Part shown: positions 51,954 to 60,596 of the stretch, piece after piece
Layout: the number at the start of each line of letters is the position of its first letter
Position numbering within the stretch: position 1 is the stretch's first letter
Assembly (NCBI GenBank): GCA_965230755.1
Contig: CBDDLT010000021.1
Span: 1-64,000 of the forward strand
Reading direction: 5' to 3'
DNA: 64,000 nt
From: DATFJT01 sp965230755
GTDB taxonomy: Bacteria; Bacteroidota; Bacteroidia; Chitinophagales; Saprospiraceae
Translations under genes and position numbers: made by a program
Notes under the pieces: generated by a model
What the model saw: only the letters and a program-made list of their open reading frames with translations
Database searches by the model: none
Told to the model about the DNA's origin: nothing

Positions 51954-53048
51954 TTAATTAATGACAAATTTTTCCACCTTCAACTCGGAGAATCTGTTTT
52001 TAACTACCATAAAATACATGCCTGATCTCAAATTAGGTAGTGTTTCAGAAAAGTTGAACGACGACCTATTTGGGAAAGATCTTAGTTCTCTTCCAAAGCC
52101 ATCAAATATCCTTACCGATTCAATTTCCTGATTAGAACTAAATTCCAAAGTTCTTGCATTTAAAGGATTAGAATGTAATTCTATACTAAATCCAGTAGAA
52201 AAGGATTCTTCATTCGAATTAACCATATCATGACAAGAGCACAGATGTTCTCCTAGACCATCAAAAGTATTATTCGGTCTCCAGCTCCATTCTCCATAAG
52301 GGAAAGTATCATTTGCAAATGCCGCTACAACACCAGTACCTTGTTCTATCAGTGGCTCTCTAATTAAAGTAGAATTTTGTGTCATTCTTCTACCAAGTCC
52401 ATCCACCCAATAAGGGTTGCCGGTAGTAGCTTCAGGATCTTCACCGATTACACCAACAACGTCAATAATATTCGAACCGTCTGAACTTACTTGAGAACCC
52501 TTGATCAAAGCAACAGCATCATCACCATTAAAATAGAAGTAACTAGTACTTTGTTGATAAACGGGATTGACAAACAAATCTGCTTTTGACTGCAAGTCAT
52601 ACTCTTCTCTGTAATAGCTTCCATACTCGTATCTTTCTAAATCACTGTTAAAAGATGCGTACAGAATGGTATCTCCATTATTGTCTAGTCTTACTTCACC
52701 AGTCAAGGTATCAATAGAAGGAAGCATGAGCACATATCCATTCCATACAGGAATTTCAAAACCGGTTCCCAGACTATCTCTTTTGTCAATTACAATGACG
52801 AAAGTTTCATCAGGACCAATAGAATATCCTTCAGGTATTTGTCCACTTGTAAATGTAGTAGACCCATTTCTAAAACGGCCAACGGAATACTCTGAAAGAT
52901 CAATCGTATTATCACTGGCATTGTATAATTCTAAGGCTCTATTGTTTGAACTTCCTTCAACATACTGAGAAATGAATAGCTCATCGCACTGAGCGAATAA
53001 GGATAGTTGGAATAATGTAAATGTTAATAGGAGTAAAATTTTATTCAT
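51954..53048 (-). CDS. Lamin-tail domain surface protein, T9SS cargo
   Basis: This 364-residue secreted protein has a signal peptide (1-19) followed at once by a lamin-tail (LTD) domain: CDELFISQYVEGSSNNRALELYN, TIDLSEYSVGRFRNG and YSIGPDETFVIVI. A cysteine pair (LCSCHD) lies near 270. The last 80 residues are a T9SS type A sorting domain (LEFSSNQEIESVRIFDGFGREL, then LRSGMYFMVV and KVEKFVIN). LTD domains often accompany secreted nucleases in Bacteroidota. It is the first gene of the LTD-TonB receptor-nuclease operon, 10 bp before the receptor ATG. Confidence 0.9.
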   Translation of the reverse strand: MNKILLLLTFTLFQLSLFAQCDELFISQYVEGSSNNRALELYNASDNTIDLSEYSVGRFRNGSTTFTSGQIPEGYSIGPDETFVIVIDKRDSLGTGFEIPVWNGYVLMLPSIDTLTGEVRLDNNGDTILYASFNSDLERYEYGSYYREEYDLQSKADLFVNPVYQQSTSYFYFNGDDAVALIKGSQVSSDGSNIIDVVGVIGEDPEATTGNPYWVDGLGRRMTQNSTLIREPLIEQGTGVVAAFANDTFPYGEWSWRPNNTFDGLGEHLCSCHDMVNSNEESFSTGFSIELHSNPLNARTLEFSSNQEIESVRIFDGFGRELRSFPNRSSFNFSETLPNLRSGMYFMVVKNRFSELKVEKFVIN

Positions 53049-53175
53049 AGTAAAGAAATTTAAATTTAAAAATATAAAAGTTATTTAAGGTGTTGAATGG
53101 TTTTCTGTTAATTATACATTAATTTGTTAATATTGAGACACATGATTAGCTAAAAACTAAATATACATTATCTCA

Positions 53176-54468
53176 ATGAGTTCATTTACTCCTGTACAGT
53201 TAAATCATCAATTTAAGTTTGCTCTCCGTGAGATGATGGAAAGTCCGGATAACTTCTTTGTTACTGGAAGAGCAGGCTCCGGAAAGTCTACCTTGTTGAA
53301 ATTGTTCAGACGAAGCCAGACAAAGAAATGTGTGGTGCTCGCCCCTACAGGAATAGCTGCGCTCAATGTTGAAGGACAAACCATTCACTCCTTTTTCAAG
53401 TTTCCTTCCCGACCACTTAAAGTATCTGATATATCCCTGCGTAGAAATCGAAAAATTTATGAACTATTAGAACTTCTCATTATCGATGAAATCTCGATGG
53501 CCCGAGCCGATTTGTTCGATGCCATGGATCGATTTTTAAGACTGAACAGAAATCGCCCCGAGCTGCCGTTTGGAGGTGTTCAGTTGATTCTGTTTGGCGA
53601 CGTTTTTCAACTTCCTCCTGTGGTAGCGTCTCAAGTGGAGAGGGAGTATTTTACACATTACTACAAGTCACCTTTTTTCTTTGATGCCAAGGTCTTTCAA
53701 GATGGTTTTAGTTTGCAGCTTATAGAACTTACCCAAGTTTTTAGGCAACGTGAAATGGCTTTTAAAAAGCTTTTAGAGCAAGTCAGAATGAACCAAATGG
53801 ACTACGACAGTTTAGAGGAGTTGAATAGTCGAGCAGAAATAGAAGTACCGAATGATCTTCAAGCCATCAATTTATGCACGACAAATGCTATAGCGGAACG
53901 GATCAATAAAGAAAAACTCGTTCAACTTCCCGGTGAATTTTATCGATTCATGGCAAAGATCGGCGGAAAATATAAGGAATCTCGATATCCAACAGATGAT
54001 TTGCTGCAATTGAAAGAAAACGCACAGATCATGTTTATCAGAAATGATTATGAAAAGGATTATGTCAATGGTACCCTAGGTAGAATTGCCAGAATTAATG
54101 GAGACGAAGTATATGTAGAATATCTGGACACGAAGGGCAATTTAAGAACGGAACAAATAGTAGAACAAAAGTGGGAACTGCTCGAATATGAGGTAAAAAA
54201 CGATGATATCGAAACTAAAGTAGTAGGAACCTTCCATCAATTACCTCTAAAGCTTGCATGGGCCATTAGCATTCATAAAAGTCAAGGGCAGAGCTATAAC
54301 AATGTTGTTATCCATATGGGGAGAGGTGCATTCGAAAGTGGTCAAACCTATGTCGCCTTGAGTCGGTGTACTAGTCTTCAAGGTTTGTATCTCAGCAAAA
54401 AATTGAGAATGAGAGATATTTTTGTTGACGAAAGATTAATCAATTTTTATCAAAGGATATTGATGTGA
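53176..54468 (+). CDS. Pif1/RecD-like superfamily 1 DNA helicase
   Basis: This 430-residue SF1B helicase of the Pif1/Dda type moves 5'-3' on DNA. Motif I is TGRAGSGKSTLL (31-42), Ia VLAPTGIAALNV, II LLIIDEISMARADL, III LILFGDVFQLPPV, and the C-terminal motifs are AWAISIHKSQGQSYNNV (motif V) and YVALSRCTSLQGLYL (motif VI). The size is that of short bacterial Pif1 proteins without extra domains. It is divergent from the lamin-tail operon; TAATATTG at 53129-53136, one base from the -7 consensus, lies 40 bp upstream. Confidence 0.92.
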   Translation: MSSFTPVQLNHQFKFALREMMESPDNFFVTGRAGSGKSTLLKLFRRSQTKKCVVLAPTGIAALNVEGQTIHSFFKFPSRPLKVSDISLRRNRKIYELLELLIIDEISMARADLFDAMDRFLRLNRNRPELPFGGVQLILFGDVFQLPPVVASQVEREYFTHYYKSPFFFDAKVFQDGFSLQLIELTQVFRQREMAFKKLLEQVRMNQMDYDSLEELNSRAEIEVPNDLQAINLCTTNAIAERINKEKLVQLPGEFYRFMAKIGGKYKESRYPTDDLLQLKENAQIMFIRNDYEKDYVNGTLGRIARINGDEVYVEYLDTKGNLRTEQIVEQKWELLEYEVKNDDIETKVVGTFHQLPLKLAWAISIHKSQGQSYNNVVIHMGRGAFESGQTYVALSRCTSLQGLYLSKKLRMRDIFVDERLINFYQRILM

Positions 54469-54498
54469 TTTTTTTATATTGCTGGTAAAATTATTCAT

Positions 54499-54630
54499 AT
54501 GGCTAAGACTAAAAGAAAACACTTGAGAGAGGCTAGGGAAAAGGAGCAGATGAAAAAATTTGCTATTACCGTTGCCGTTATCACCATAGTTATTCTACTT
54601 CTTTTGTTCGTAGTCTTCAGTAACATTTAG
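54499..54630 (+). CDS. 43-residue single-span membrane protein
   Basis: This short ORF starts ATGGCTAAGACT and ends in TAG at 54628-54630. The first 20 residues are highly basic (MAKTKRKHLREAREKEQMKK), followed by a 20-residue hydrophobic helix (AITVAVITIVILLLLFVVFS) and NI. Basic inside, hydrophobic span and almost no outer tail make a cytoplasm-facing small membrane protein plausible. It sits 30 bp after the helicase stop and 11 bp before miaE on the same strand, so the three genes look like an operon. I know no function for it. Confidence 0.65.
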   Translation: MAKTKRKHLREAREKEQMKKFAITVAVITIVILLLLFVVFSNI

Positions 54631-54641
54631 TATTACTCTAA

Positions 54642-55226
54642 ATGCAAAAAAGAATAGACCTAAGAGTTCCCAGTAGCAAGGAATGGATAGATTGTGTACT
54701 ATCCGATTTCGATGAATTTTTAAAAGACCATGCAGACTGTGAAAGAAAAGCCTCATCTATGGCCATGAGTTTTGTGGCCAAGTATCCTGATCGAATTGAG
54801 ATCATTCCGGAATTAATCGCAACGGGAATAGAAGAGTTGGAACATTTTGATCAAGTATGTCAGTTGCTTTTAAAAAGATCAATTCCTTTGCCGCATAAAA
54901 TAAAGCCGGATCCCTATGTCAATATGTTGATTAAGAAAGCTCATTCAGGAAGAGAAGAAAGATTTTTAGATAGGCTACTTATTGCAAGTATCGTCGAAAC
55001 TCGCGGCGCCGAGCGATTTAGAATGGTAGCTGATGGCCTAGAGGATGAGGAATTAAAGGAATTTTACAAAGACTTGTGGATTTCGGAAGCGAGGCATGGA
55101 GAGATGTTCGTGAGAATGGCTATAAAATACTTTCCTGAAGACAAAACCCTGGATAGATTGGATTGGTGGGGTTATCAAGAAGCTGAAATATTGGAATCTT
55201 TATCCATTAGACCTGCCCTCCATTGA
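54642..55226 (+). CDS. miaE: tRNA-(ms2io6A37) hydroxylase-like diiron protein
   Basis: This 194-residue protein is of the MiaE family, a ferritin-like diiron monooxygenase that hydroxylates the isopentenyl group of ms2i6A at tRNA position 37. Carboxylate/histidine ligands are seen in DHADCERKASSMAM (helix 1), IATGIEELEHFDQV (E-x2-H type), RLLIASIVETRGAERF and WISEARHGEMF. The last 52 bp overlap the convergent glycosyltransferase gene. Confidence 0.88.
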   Translation: MQKRIDLRVPSSKEWIDCVLSDFDEFLKDHADCERKASSMAMSFVAKYPDRIEIIPELIATGIEELEHFDQVCQLLLKRSIPLPHKIKPDPYVNMLIKKAHSGREERFLDRLLIASIVETRGAERFRMVADGLEDEELKEFYKDLWISEARHGEMFVRMAIKYFPEDKTLDRLDWWGYQEAEILESLSIRPALH

Positions 55227-56416
55227 GTCTTATTACGTTCACGAAAATATTCTAATAAATCATGGGTGTTATTAGGAGCCATTCTACTGGCTAGTTCAAG
55301 AATCGCTTGATTGGGATAGATTTCATCTCTTACATAATGCAAATATTTCATCAGTTTAAAGGGATTAAACCAAGTGAAAAAATGATCTTTGAATACCAGT
55401 AATGAGTTGGCATTTTTTCGACATAAATCAAAGTACTTTTTTTGGGAACTAAAGTACTTGCTGATTGCCGGATCCAAATTCAATTCTTCTAACCAAATAT
55501 CAAAATCCATTCTATTTGAATAAAATGTAACCAGTCCACTGATCAATTTCCCCAACTGATCAAAAGACTCAATACTATAACTCTTGATTTCATTGTCAAA
55601 ATTACTCACTGCCCTACCCGTGCCAAATGGAACCCGATCTGATTTTCTTGGAGAAGGATAAACTGTCGTGTCATTGATTTCTTCGAATTGCCCCAAGGTG
55701 TACTTATGCAAAAAATAGAAATCTTCTCCCGCATGCCTTTTGTTCATTCCTCCTTCCTTTGCGTATGCTTCAGCACGCACTAACATAGACGACCCTACAG
55801 TATGATAGGCATAAGGAAGTTTTATTCTTCTTTGTTGTTGAATGAAATATCTCAGGTGTAATTCGTATTGATAAATGGCTGAATATTTTCCTTCCAGATC
55901 AATTGGGTGTTCGAAATATATAGATGCCGCAGATACTCCTTTCTTTAAGGTGTAGAAATTGTTTAATACATCTAAATAATTAGTAGCCACCGTACAATCC
56001 GCATCCAAGCAAACTATGAGTCCATCAAGTCTCGCAATGGGAAGAAACCTAATAAGCGCCAAGTCCATTCCTGCTTTTCTAGCTCGCCCTACCCCGGCAT
56101 TTTTGGCAGTATCAAATTCGAGATTAACACAGAATATGTTAAGATCCTGGGAATATTCTTTGACAGCTTCATGAGTCCGAATGAAATTTCGATGAATTAA
56201 ATCCGAGCTATTTACCAACTTATTATTGACAACGATTACTTCGTATAGGTCCTTTTCTAAAGGTGAACTCTTGATAGATTTTAAAGTTGATTCAATATCA
56301 GGCTCATCGTACGAAGGGATAACTATGCAAAGTCGACATTCCTCATGCATTGGGGTAAGTTCAAAAGAATATTTTGACATTTTCCCCTCGAGGTATTTTT
56401 TGATATATCTTTGCAT
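55175..56416 (-). CDS. Family 2 glycosyltransferase
   Basis: This 413-residue GT2 enzyme shows CRLCIVIPSYDEPDIESTL (about 29-47), VIVVNNKL, the donor-metal DxD region GLIVCLDADCTVATNYL, and the acceptor-side GEDFYFLHKY. It is likely soluble or peripheral and probably acts in surface polysaccharide synthesis; donor and acceptor are unknown. The start at 56416 lies against the -7 box of the divergent WbqC gene. An ATG at 56380 (MSKYSFELTPMHEE) is an equally plausible start that would free this promoter. It overlaps miaE by 52 bp at the 3' end. Confidence 0.83.
   Translation of the reverse strand: MQRYIKKYLEGKMSKYSFELTPMHEECRLCIVIPSYDEPDIESTLKSIKSSPLEKDLYEVIVVNNKLVNSSDLIHRNFIRTHEAVKEYSQDLNIFCVNLEFDTAKNAGVGRARKAGMDLALIRFLPIARLDGLIVCLDADCTVATNYLDVLNNFYTLKKGVSAASIYFEHPIDLEGKYSAIYQYELHLRYFIQQQRRIKLPYAYHTVGSSMLVRAEAYAKEGGMNKRHAGEDFYFLHKYTLGQFEEINDTTVYPSPRKSDRVPFGTGRAVSNFDNEIKSYSIESFDQLGKLISGLVTFYSNRMDFDIWLEELNLDPAISKYFSSQKKYFDLCRKNANSLLVFKDHFFTWFNPFKLMKYLHYVRDEIYPNQAILELASRMAPNNTHDLLEYFRERNKTQWRAGLMDKDSNISAS
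56406..56413 (+). promoter_or_regulatory. -7 promoter box for WbqC-dynamin operon
   Basis: TATCTTTG is an exact match to TAnnTTTG, 14 bp upstream of the first possible ATG (56428). It lies beside the GT2 start codon at 56414-56416, so transcription of the two divergent genes is probably mutually constrained. Confidence 0.55.
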
Positions 56417-56427
56417 CGCATTTATAA

Positions 56428-57069
56428 ATGATGAATACCTTTATTTTTACTACTTCTCCGTTTCCACCTGTTTACAATATTTTGCAACTTTTTAATGAAA
56501 GTACAGTCTATATAGAGGCGCATGAAAATTATCAAAAAAGATCTCTGCGAAACAAATATATTGTTGTGGACAGCACAGGAGTAAAGACTTTATCTATTCC
56601 TTTGACCAAGGGTAAAAATAACAATTGTAAAATAAAGGATGTAAAAATAGCTTACCATGAGGATTGGATAGGCCAACATTTGAAGACTTTAGAGGCTGCA
56701 TACAATGCAAGTCCTTTTTTTCATCACTATCTCGATGATATTAGAACAATTTATCAGGAAAAACATGAATTTCTCTGGACCTTCAATAAAGCGAGTGCCG
56801 ACTTTGTTCGAAAGGCTCTTGATATCCCCAACGGCATGTTGGAAACGGAAAATTTCCAACGAGGTCCTTCTATAGACACAGATTTCAGATTTGAGAACTG
56901 GCCGTCAATTTTTAATGTTTCTTTAAAGTCTAGATATAGATCTGTATTCGATCTGACTGAAGAACAAAAGCATAAACCTATAAGTATACTGGACCTTTTA
57001 TTTTGTAGAGGACCGGAAACAAAAAGTATATTGTGGAATTATAGCAAAATGAACTATGGACATCATTGA
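56428..57069 (+). CDS. WbqC-like family protein
   Basis: This 213-residue protein belongs to the WbqC family (PF08889), found in polysaccharide gene clusters and suspected to take part in sugar or glycine transfer. Family features are FPPVYNILQLFNES, YQKRSLRNKYIV, LSIPLTKGKNNN, IKDVKIAYHEDWIGQHLKTLEAAY and SPFFHHYLDDI. Two adjacent ATG codons can serve as start. Its last 14 bp overlap the dynamin-like gene, so the two are expected to be made together. Confidence 0.87.
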   Translation: MMNTFIFTTSPFPPVYNILQLFNESTVYIEAHENYQKRSLRNKYIVVDSTGVKTLSIPLTKGKNNNCKIKDVKIAYHEDWIGQHLKTLEAAYNASPFFHHYLDDIRTIYQEKHEFLWTFNKASADFVRKALDIPNGMLETENFQRGPSIDTDFRFENWPSIFNVSLKSRYRSVFDLTEEQKHKPISILDLLFCRGPETKSILWNYSKMNYGHH

Positions 57070-58780
57070 TCGGGAATTTCGGGAGAAAAGAAACAAGCTT
57101 TCCAATACCGTGGGAAACCTTTTGGAATTGTGCGTCGAGATCAATCACAAGGAATTGATTCGAGTATTATCTGATTTGAGATCTCGGATCGAGGATCCGT
57201 TCATGTTTGTTGTTGTAGGAGAAGTTAAAGCGGGTAAAAGTAGTTTTATTAATGCCTTATTGAATACGACAGAAGATATTTGTAAAGTGGCTCCTTCTCC
57301 AATGACAGACACTATTCAACTGATATCCTATGGAGAATATCGGGAAGAACCGATTAGTCCAACCTTTAAGAGAATATATTATCCTGAAGATATTCTAAAG
57401 GAAGTATCCGTTGTAGATACTCCTGGAACAAACACAATTATAGAATACCACGAAGAAATTACTCAAAAGTTTATTCCTTCCTCAGATCTTGTCATATTTG
57501 TTTTCGAAGCAAAGAATCCCTATCGTCAGTCTTCCTGGGACTTGTTTCACTATGTCAGTGAGGAGTGGCATAAAAAAATCATATTCATCCTTCAGCAAAA
57601 GGATTTGATGACCGAGGATGATTTGAGTGTGAATATTGGAGGCCTAAAGGATCATGCCGTAAAACAGGGAATAGAAGAGCCTATAATATTTGCGGTTAGC
57701 GCCAAATTGGAAAAAGAGGGAGAGAGTGATAGTGGTTATTTACAATTGCGAAACTACATCAACCAAAACATTACTGGCGGCAAGGCTCCTTATTTGAAAT
57801 TCAAAAATAATCTGGATACTTTTCTAAAGATATATGGTAAGGTTGAAGAGGGAATAGAAATTAGGCAAAAACAGTTAGATACTGATTTGAGTTTTCGAGA
57901 AGATGTCAATGAGACTTTAGAGCGCGAGGAAGAGAAATCCAAACAAAGGGTTCATTTCTTCGTCGAAAACTTGATCGATTCTTATAGACTGATTACAGAA
58001 GACACTAAAGAGGAACTAAAAGCAGCTTTGTCCTTTGTCAATATTATGAAGATGTCATTTGGCTCCATATTTAACAAAAAAATGAATCTTCAAACCAAAA
58101 TGCAGGAGTTGACGCAAAAGCTGGACCTTCAACTGAATTCAACGCTTAAAAACAAGATAGATCAAGGCGCTGAGGATATTGGAGATACGCTTAAACAGAT
58201 GCTACAAATCATTGATCTAAAAATTCAGAACAGTCAAACCTTCTTGAAAAACGATCATGAAATATTCAGTAATATTGCCTTAAAGAGATCTGAAAGCATA
58301 GAAGAGTTAAGAAGATCTTTTAGAAATCTTATCAGCACTTCTAATGAACTTATTCCCAAAGATCAGTTTTCTGAAAAACACAAGTTTTCCAAAAATGTAC
58401 TTCAGGGTAGCGGCTTGGCCGTGATTGGTGTGATTTTAGCTTCCATTACTCAGCTTGCAATATTTGATATTACAGGAGGAGTTCTTACAGCTGTTGGAAT
58501 CACTTTTGCTGGGCTCAGCTCTGGTAGGAAGCGAAAAAAGATTTTGAATAAATTTAGTGACATTATGAATGAAGGCCGTCTAAACTTGCATAGTAAGGTC
58601 AATGACGAAATAGAAAGTTTCATTGACAATCTAATGCTCAAAATTAAGTCGGTATTTCAAAACTTTGACGAGCTAATTGCAACTGAAAAGGAGAAAATAA
58701 AAGAGCTTCAAGAGAAAAAAGAAAGTATCGAGAAGGATCTTGATGAAATAAAAAGATATGTAAAAATAATTGAGATTTAA
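57056..58780 (+). CDS. Bacterial dynamin-like GTPase
   Basis: This 574-residue dynamin-superfamily protein has the GTPase domain at about 45-260: G1 VGEVKAGKSSFIN (54-66), G2 Thr in APSPMTDT, G3 VVDTPGTNT (about 121-129) and a non-standard G4, LQQKDLM instead of N/TKxD. Long helical segments (about 265-420) would form the stalk, and a hydrophobic pair (about 455-490, VIGVILASITQLAIF, ITGGVLTAVGITFAG) a membrane paddle, followed by a coiled coil to the end. It should remodel or shield the membrane. Bacterial relatives act in membrane repair, division or phage defence; this one's role is unknown. Confidence 0.9.
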   Translation: MDIIDREFREKRNKLSNTVGNLLELCVEINHKELIRVLSDLRSRIEDPFMFVVVGEVKAGKSSFINALLNTTEDICKVAPSPMTDTIQLISYGEYREEPISPTFKRIYYPEDILKEVSVVDTPGTNTIIEYHEEITQKFIPSSDLVIFVFEAKNPYRQSSWDLFHYVSEEWHKKIIFILQQKDLMTEDDLSVNIGGLKDHAVKQGIEEPIIFAVSAKLEKEGESDSGYLQLRNYINQNITGGKAPYLKFKNNLDTFLKIYGKVEEGIEIRQKQLDTDLSFREDVNETLEREEEKSKQRVHFFVENLIDSYRLITEDTKEELKAALSFVNIMKMSFGSIFNKKMNLQTKMQELTQKLDLQLNSTLKNKIDQGAEDIGDTLKQMLQIIDLKIQNSQTFLKNDHEIFSNIALKRSESIEELRRSFRNLISTSNELIPKDQFSEKHKFSKNVLQGSGLAVIGVILASITQLAIFDITGGVLTAVGITFAGLSSGRKRKKILNKFSDIMNEGRLNLHSKVNDEIESFIDNLMLKIKSVFQNFDELIATEKEKIKELQEKKESIEKDLDEIKRYVKIIEI

Positions 58781-58803
58781 TCTTTTAGAAAGTTAGAAAC
58801 ACC

Positions 58804-58811
58804 TATTTTTG
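58804..58811 (+). promoter_or_regulatory. -7 promoter box for the OmpA-family gene
   Basis: TATTTTTG matches TAnnTTTG and lies 36 bp upstream of the OmpA-family ATG at 58848, implying a leader of roughly 30 nt, rich in A and T as is usual for highly expressed Bacteroidota genes. Confidence 0.55.
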
Positions 58812-58847
58812 CTGGATCAATCTAATATGTGAAATAAAATATACGTA

Positions 58848-60506
58848 ATGAAAAAATTGTTGATTGTTTTATTAGTTGCATTTTCAATGCAATTAAATGC
58901 TCAAAATTGGGAATTGGGTCTCAATTTGGGTGCCTCTATTTATCAAGGGGATATAGTTGAACCATCGATTGCTACAGACAATGCTCAGTTGGCCTATGGT
59001 TTATTTATCCAGAGAAACTTCAGTGATAAAGTTGGAGTAAGATTGGGATATAATTTAGGAAAATTTGCTGCGGACGATAGAGATTATGATCGATTCGTTG
59101 AAGGATCTGATCTTCCTATTGATTTTGAAACAAGTTTTAGCCAATTACACTTGAGGCTAGATTGGAATCTTTTAGGTAAATATAAGACCTTCTATAATAA
59201 AGATGGCGAAAGGCTTTCAGACAGCTTAGTTATGTTGAACAATCAGCCTTTATATGATAGAGACGGTGAAATGTATTCTGCTGACGTGAAAAGAAAGAGA
59301 TCTTGGTCACCTTACGTTGCTGTCGGTCCTGCTTTGACTTTTAGTAATGATAACATGCATTCTGAGGATATCAATGGATTCAATGCATATGTAAATAGAG
59401 ATGGTTATAATGATGACCTTACGGAAGATATTGGACCTTTCTTTACGGCTGTCGCTGGAGGTGGTATCAACTTCTATTTGGGTGAGAGCACAAAATTAGG
59501 TGTAGAATGGATGTTTGGAATTCCTTTTACTGATTATTTGGAAGGTATTTCCGAAACTAGAGATCCAGATGATGGTGATTGGTATAGCATGCCAATGATT
59601 AAACTATCTACTTCTTTAGCAGCTAAGGATACTGATGGTGATGGTATTCTTGACAAAAATGATAAATGTCCTGAAACTCCTGGTTTGGAAAAACTAAACG
59701 GTTGTCCGGATATGGATGGTGATGGTATAACGGATAGAGCGGATAAATGTCCTGAAACTCCTGGTTTAAGAGCATTAAGAGGATGTCCTGATACTGATGG
59801 TGATGGTATCGCTGATCAGGAGGATGATTGTCCTCAACTTGCTGGTATCGAAGCGTTAAACGGATGTCCTGATTCTGACGGTGATGGTGTTATTGATCCA
59901 GAAGACAACTGCCCTAGCGTTGCAGGTCCTTTAAATCTTGCCGGATGTCCTGATACTGATGGTGACGGAATCATTGACAACAGAGATGATTGTCCTACAG
60001 TTAAAGGTGTTGCGGCATTGAACGGATGTCCTGATTCAGATGGTGATGGTATCATGGATGACAATGACGACTGTCCTGATGTTAAAGGTGTTAAAGAGAA
60101 CAACGGATGTCCTCCGGTAGTAAAAGAGGAAAAAGTTGTTATCGAGAAGAAAGATCAAGAAGTACTTGATTTCGCAATGGAGAATATCGAGTTTGAAACA
60201 AATAGTGATGTACTAACTGCTAACTCTTTGGAGATTCTTAAAAACGTTGGTGATGTATTGAATAAATATCCAGCTTTGAAAATTAGAATTCAAGGACATA
60301 CGGATAACGTAGGTAGAGCGGAGTACAATCAAGAATTATCTCAGAAAAGAGCTAAGTCTTGTTGGGATTACTTGTACCAAACAGCAAAAGTTCCTGCTTC
60401 AAGAATGAGCTATATCGGTTATGGAGAGACTAAACCAATAGCTAGCAACGATACAGCGGAAGGAAGGCAGAAGAACAGAAGAGTAGAATTTACAGTAGCG
60501 CAATAA
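58848..60506 (+). CDS. OmpA-family outer-membrane protein with TSP3 repeats
   Basis: This 552-residue protein has a signal peptide (1-19) and then a barrel of about 230 residues (NWELGLNLGASIYQGDIV to LSTSLAA). Seven TSP3 units follow at about 260-425 (DTDGDGILDKNDKCPETPGLEKLNGCP and variants with a regular 28-residue spacing). The OmpA C-terminal peptidoglycan-binding domain closes it (IEFETNSDVLTANS, RIQGHTDNVGRAEYNQELSQKRAKSC, GYGETKPIASNDTAEGRQKNRRVEF). It links the outer membrane to the wall. A clear promoter box and a strong terminator frame it as a single-gene unit, which suits an abundant protein. Confidence 0.93.
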   Translation: MKKLLIVLLVAFSMQLNAQNWELGLNLGASIYQGDIVEPSIATDNAQLAYGLFIQRNFSDKVGVRLGYNLGKFAADDRDYDRFVEGSDLPIDFETSFSQLHLRLDWNLLGKYKTFYNKDGERLSDSLVMLNNQPLYDRDGEMYSADVKRKRSWSPYVAVGPALTFSNDNMHSEDINGFNAYVNRDGYNDDLTEDIGPFFTAVAGGGINFYLGESTKLGVEWMFGIPFTDYLEGISETRDPDDGDWYSMPMIKLSTSLAAKDTDGDGILDKNDKCPETPGLEKLNGCPDMDGDGITDRADKCPETPGLRALRGCPDTDGDGIADQEDDCPQLAGIEALNGCPDSDGDGVIDPEDNCPSVAGPLNLAGCPDTDGDGIIDNRDDCPTVKGVAALNGCPDSDGDGIMDDNDDCPDVKGVKENNGCPPVVKEEKVVIEKKDQEVLDFAMENIEFETNSDVLTANSLEILKNVGDVLNKYPALKIRIQGHTDNVGRAEYNQELSQKRAKSCWDYLYQTAKVPASRMSYIGYGETKPIASNDTAEGRQKNRRVEFTVAQ

Positions 60507-60548
60507 ATTAGAGTTTTTCTAAAATATTTTCGTTTTTTATAATAAATG

Positions 60549-60584
60549 GCGAAGATTCAATTTAAATTGGATCTTCGCTTTTTT
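60549..60584 (+). terminator. Rho-independent terminator after the OmpA-family gene
   Basis: GCGAAGATTCAAT (60549-60561) pairs with ATTGGATCTTCGC (60566-60578) to form a 13-bp stem with one G-T pair and the loop TTAA, followed by six T at 60579-60584. It ends the OmpA-family transcript and separates it from rarA, whose ATG is 13 bp after the T run. Confidence 0.88.
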
Positions 60585-60596
60585 ATTTAAGTTGAA

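Noticed and set aside
53101..53135. Repeated GTTAAT words upstream of the lamin-tail operon as a Pho-type box
   Set aside because: Two six-base matches 19 bp apart in very AT-rich DNA are not enough to call a regulator site.
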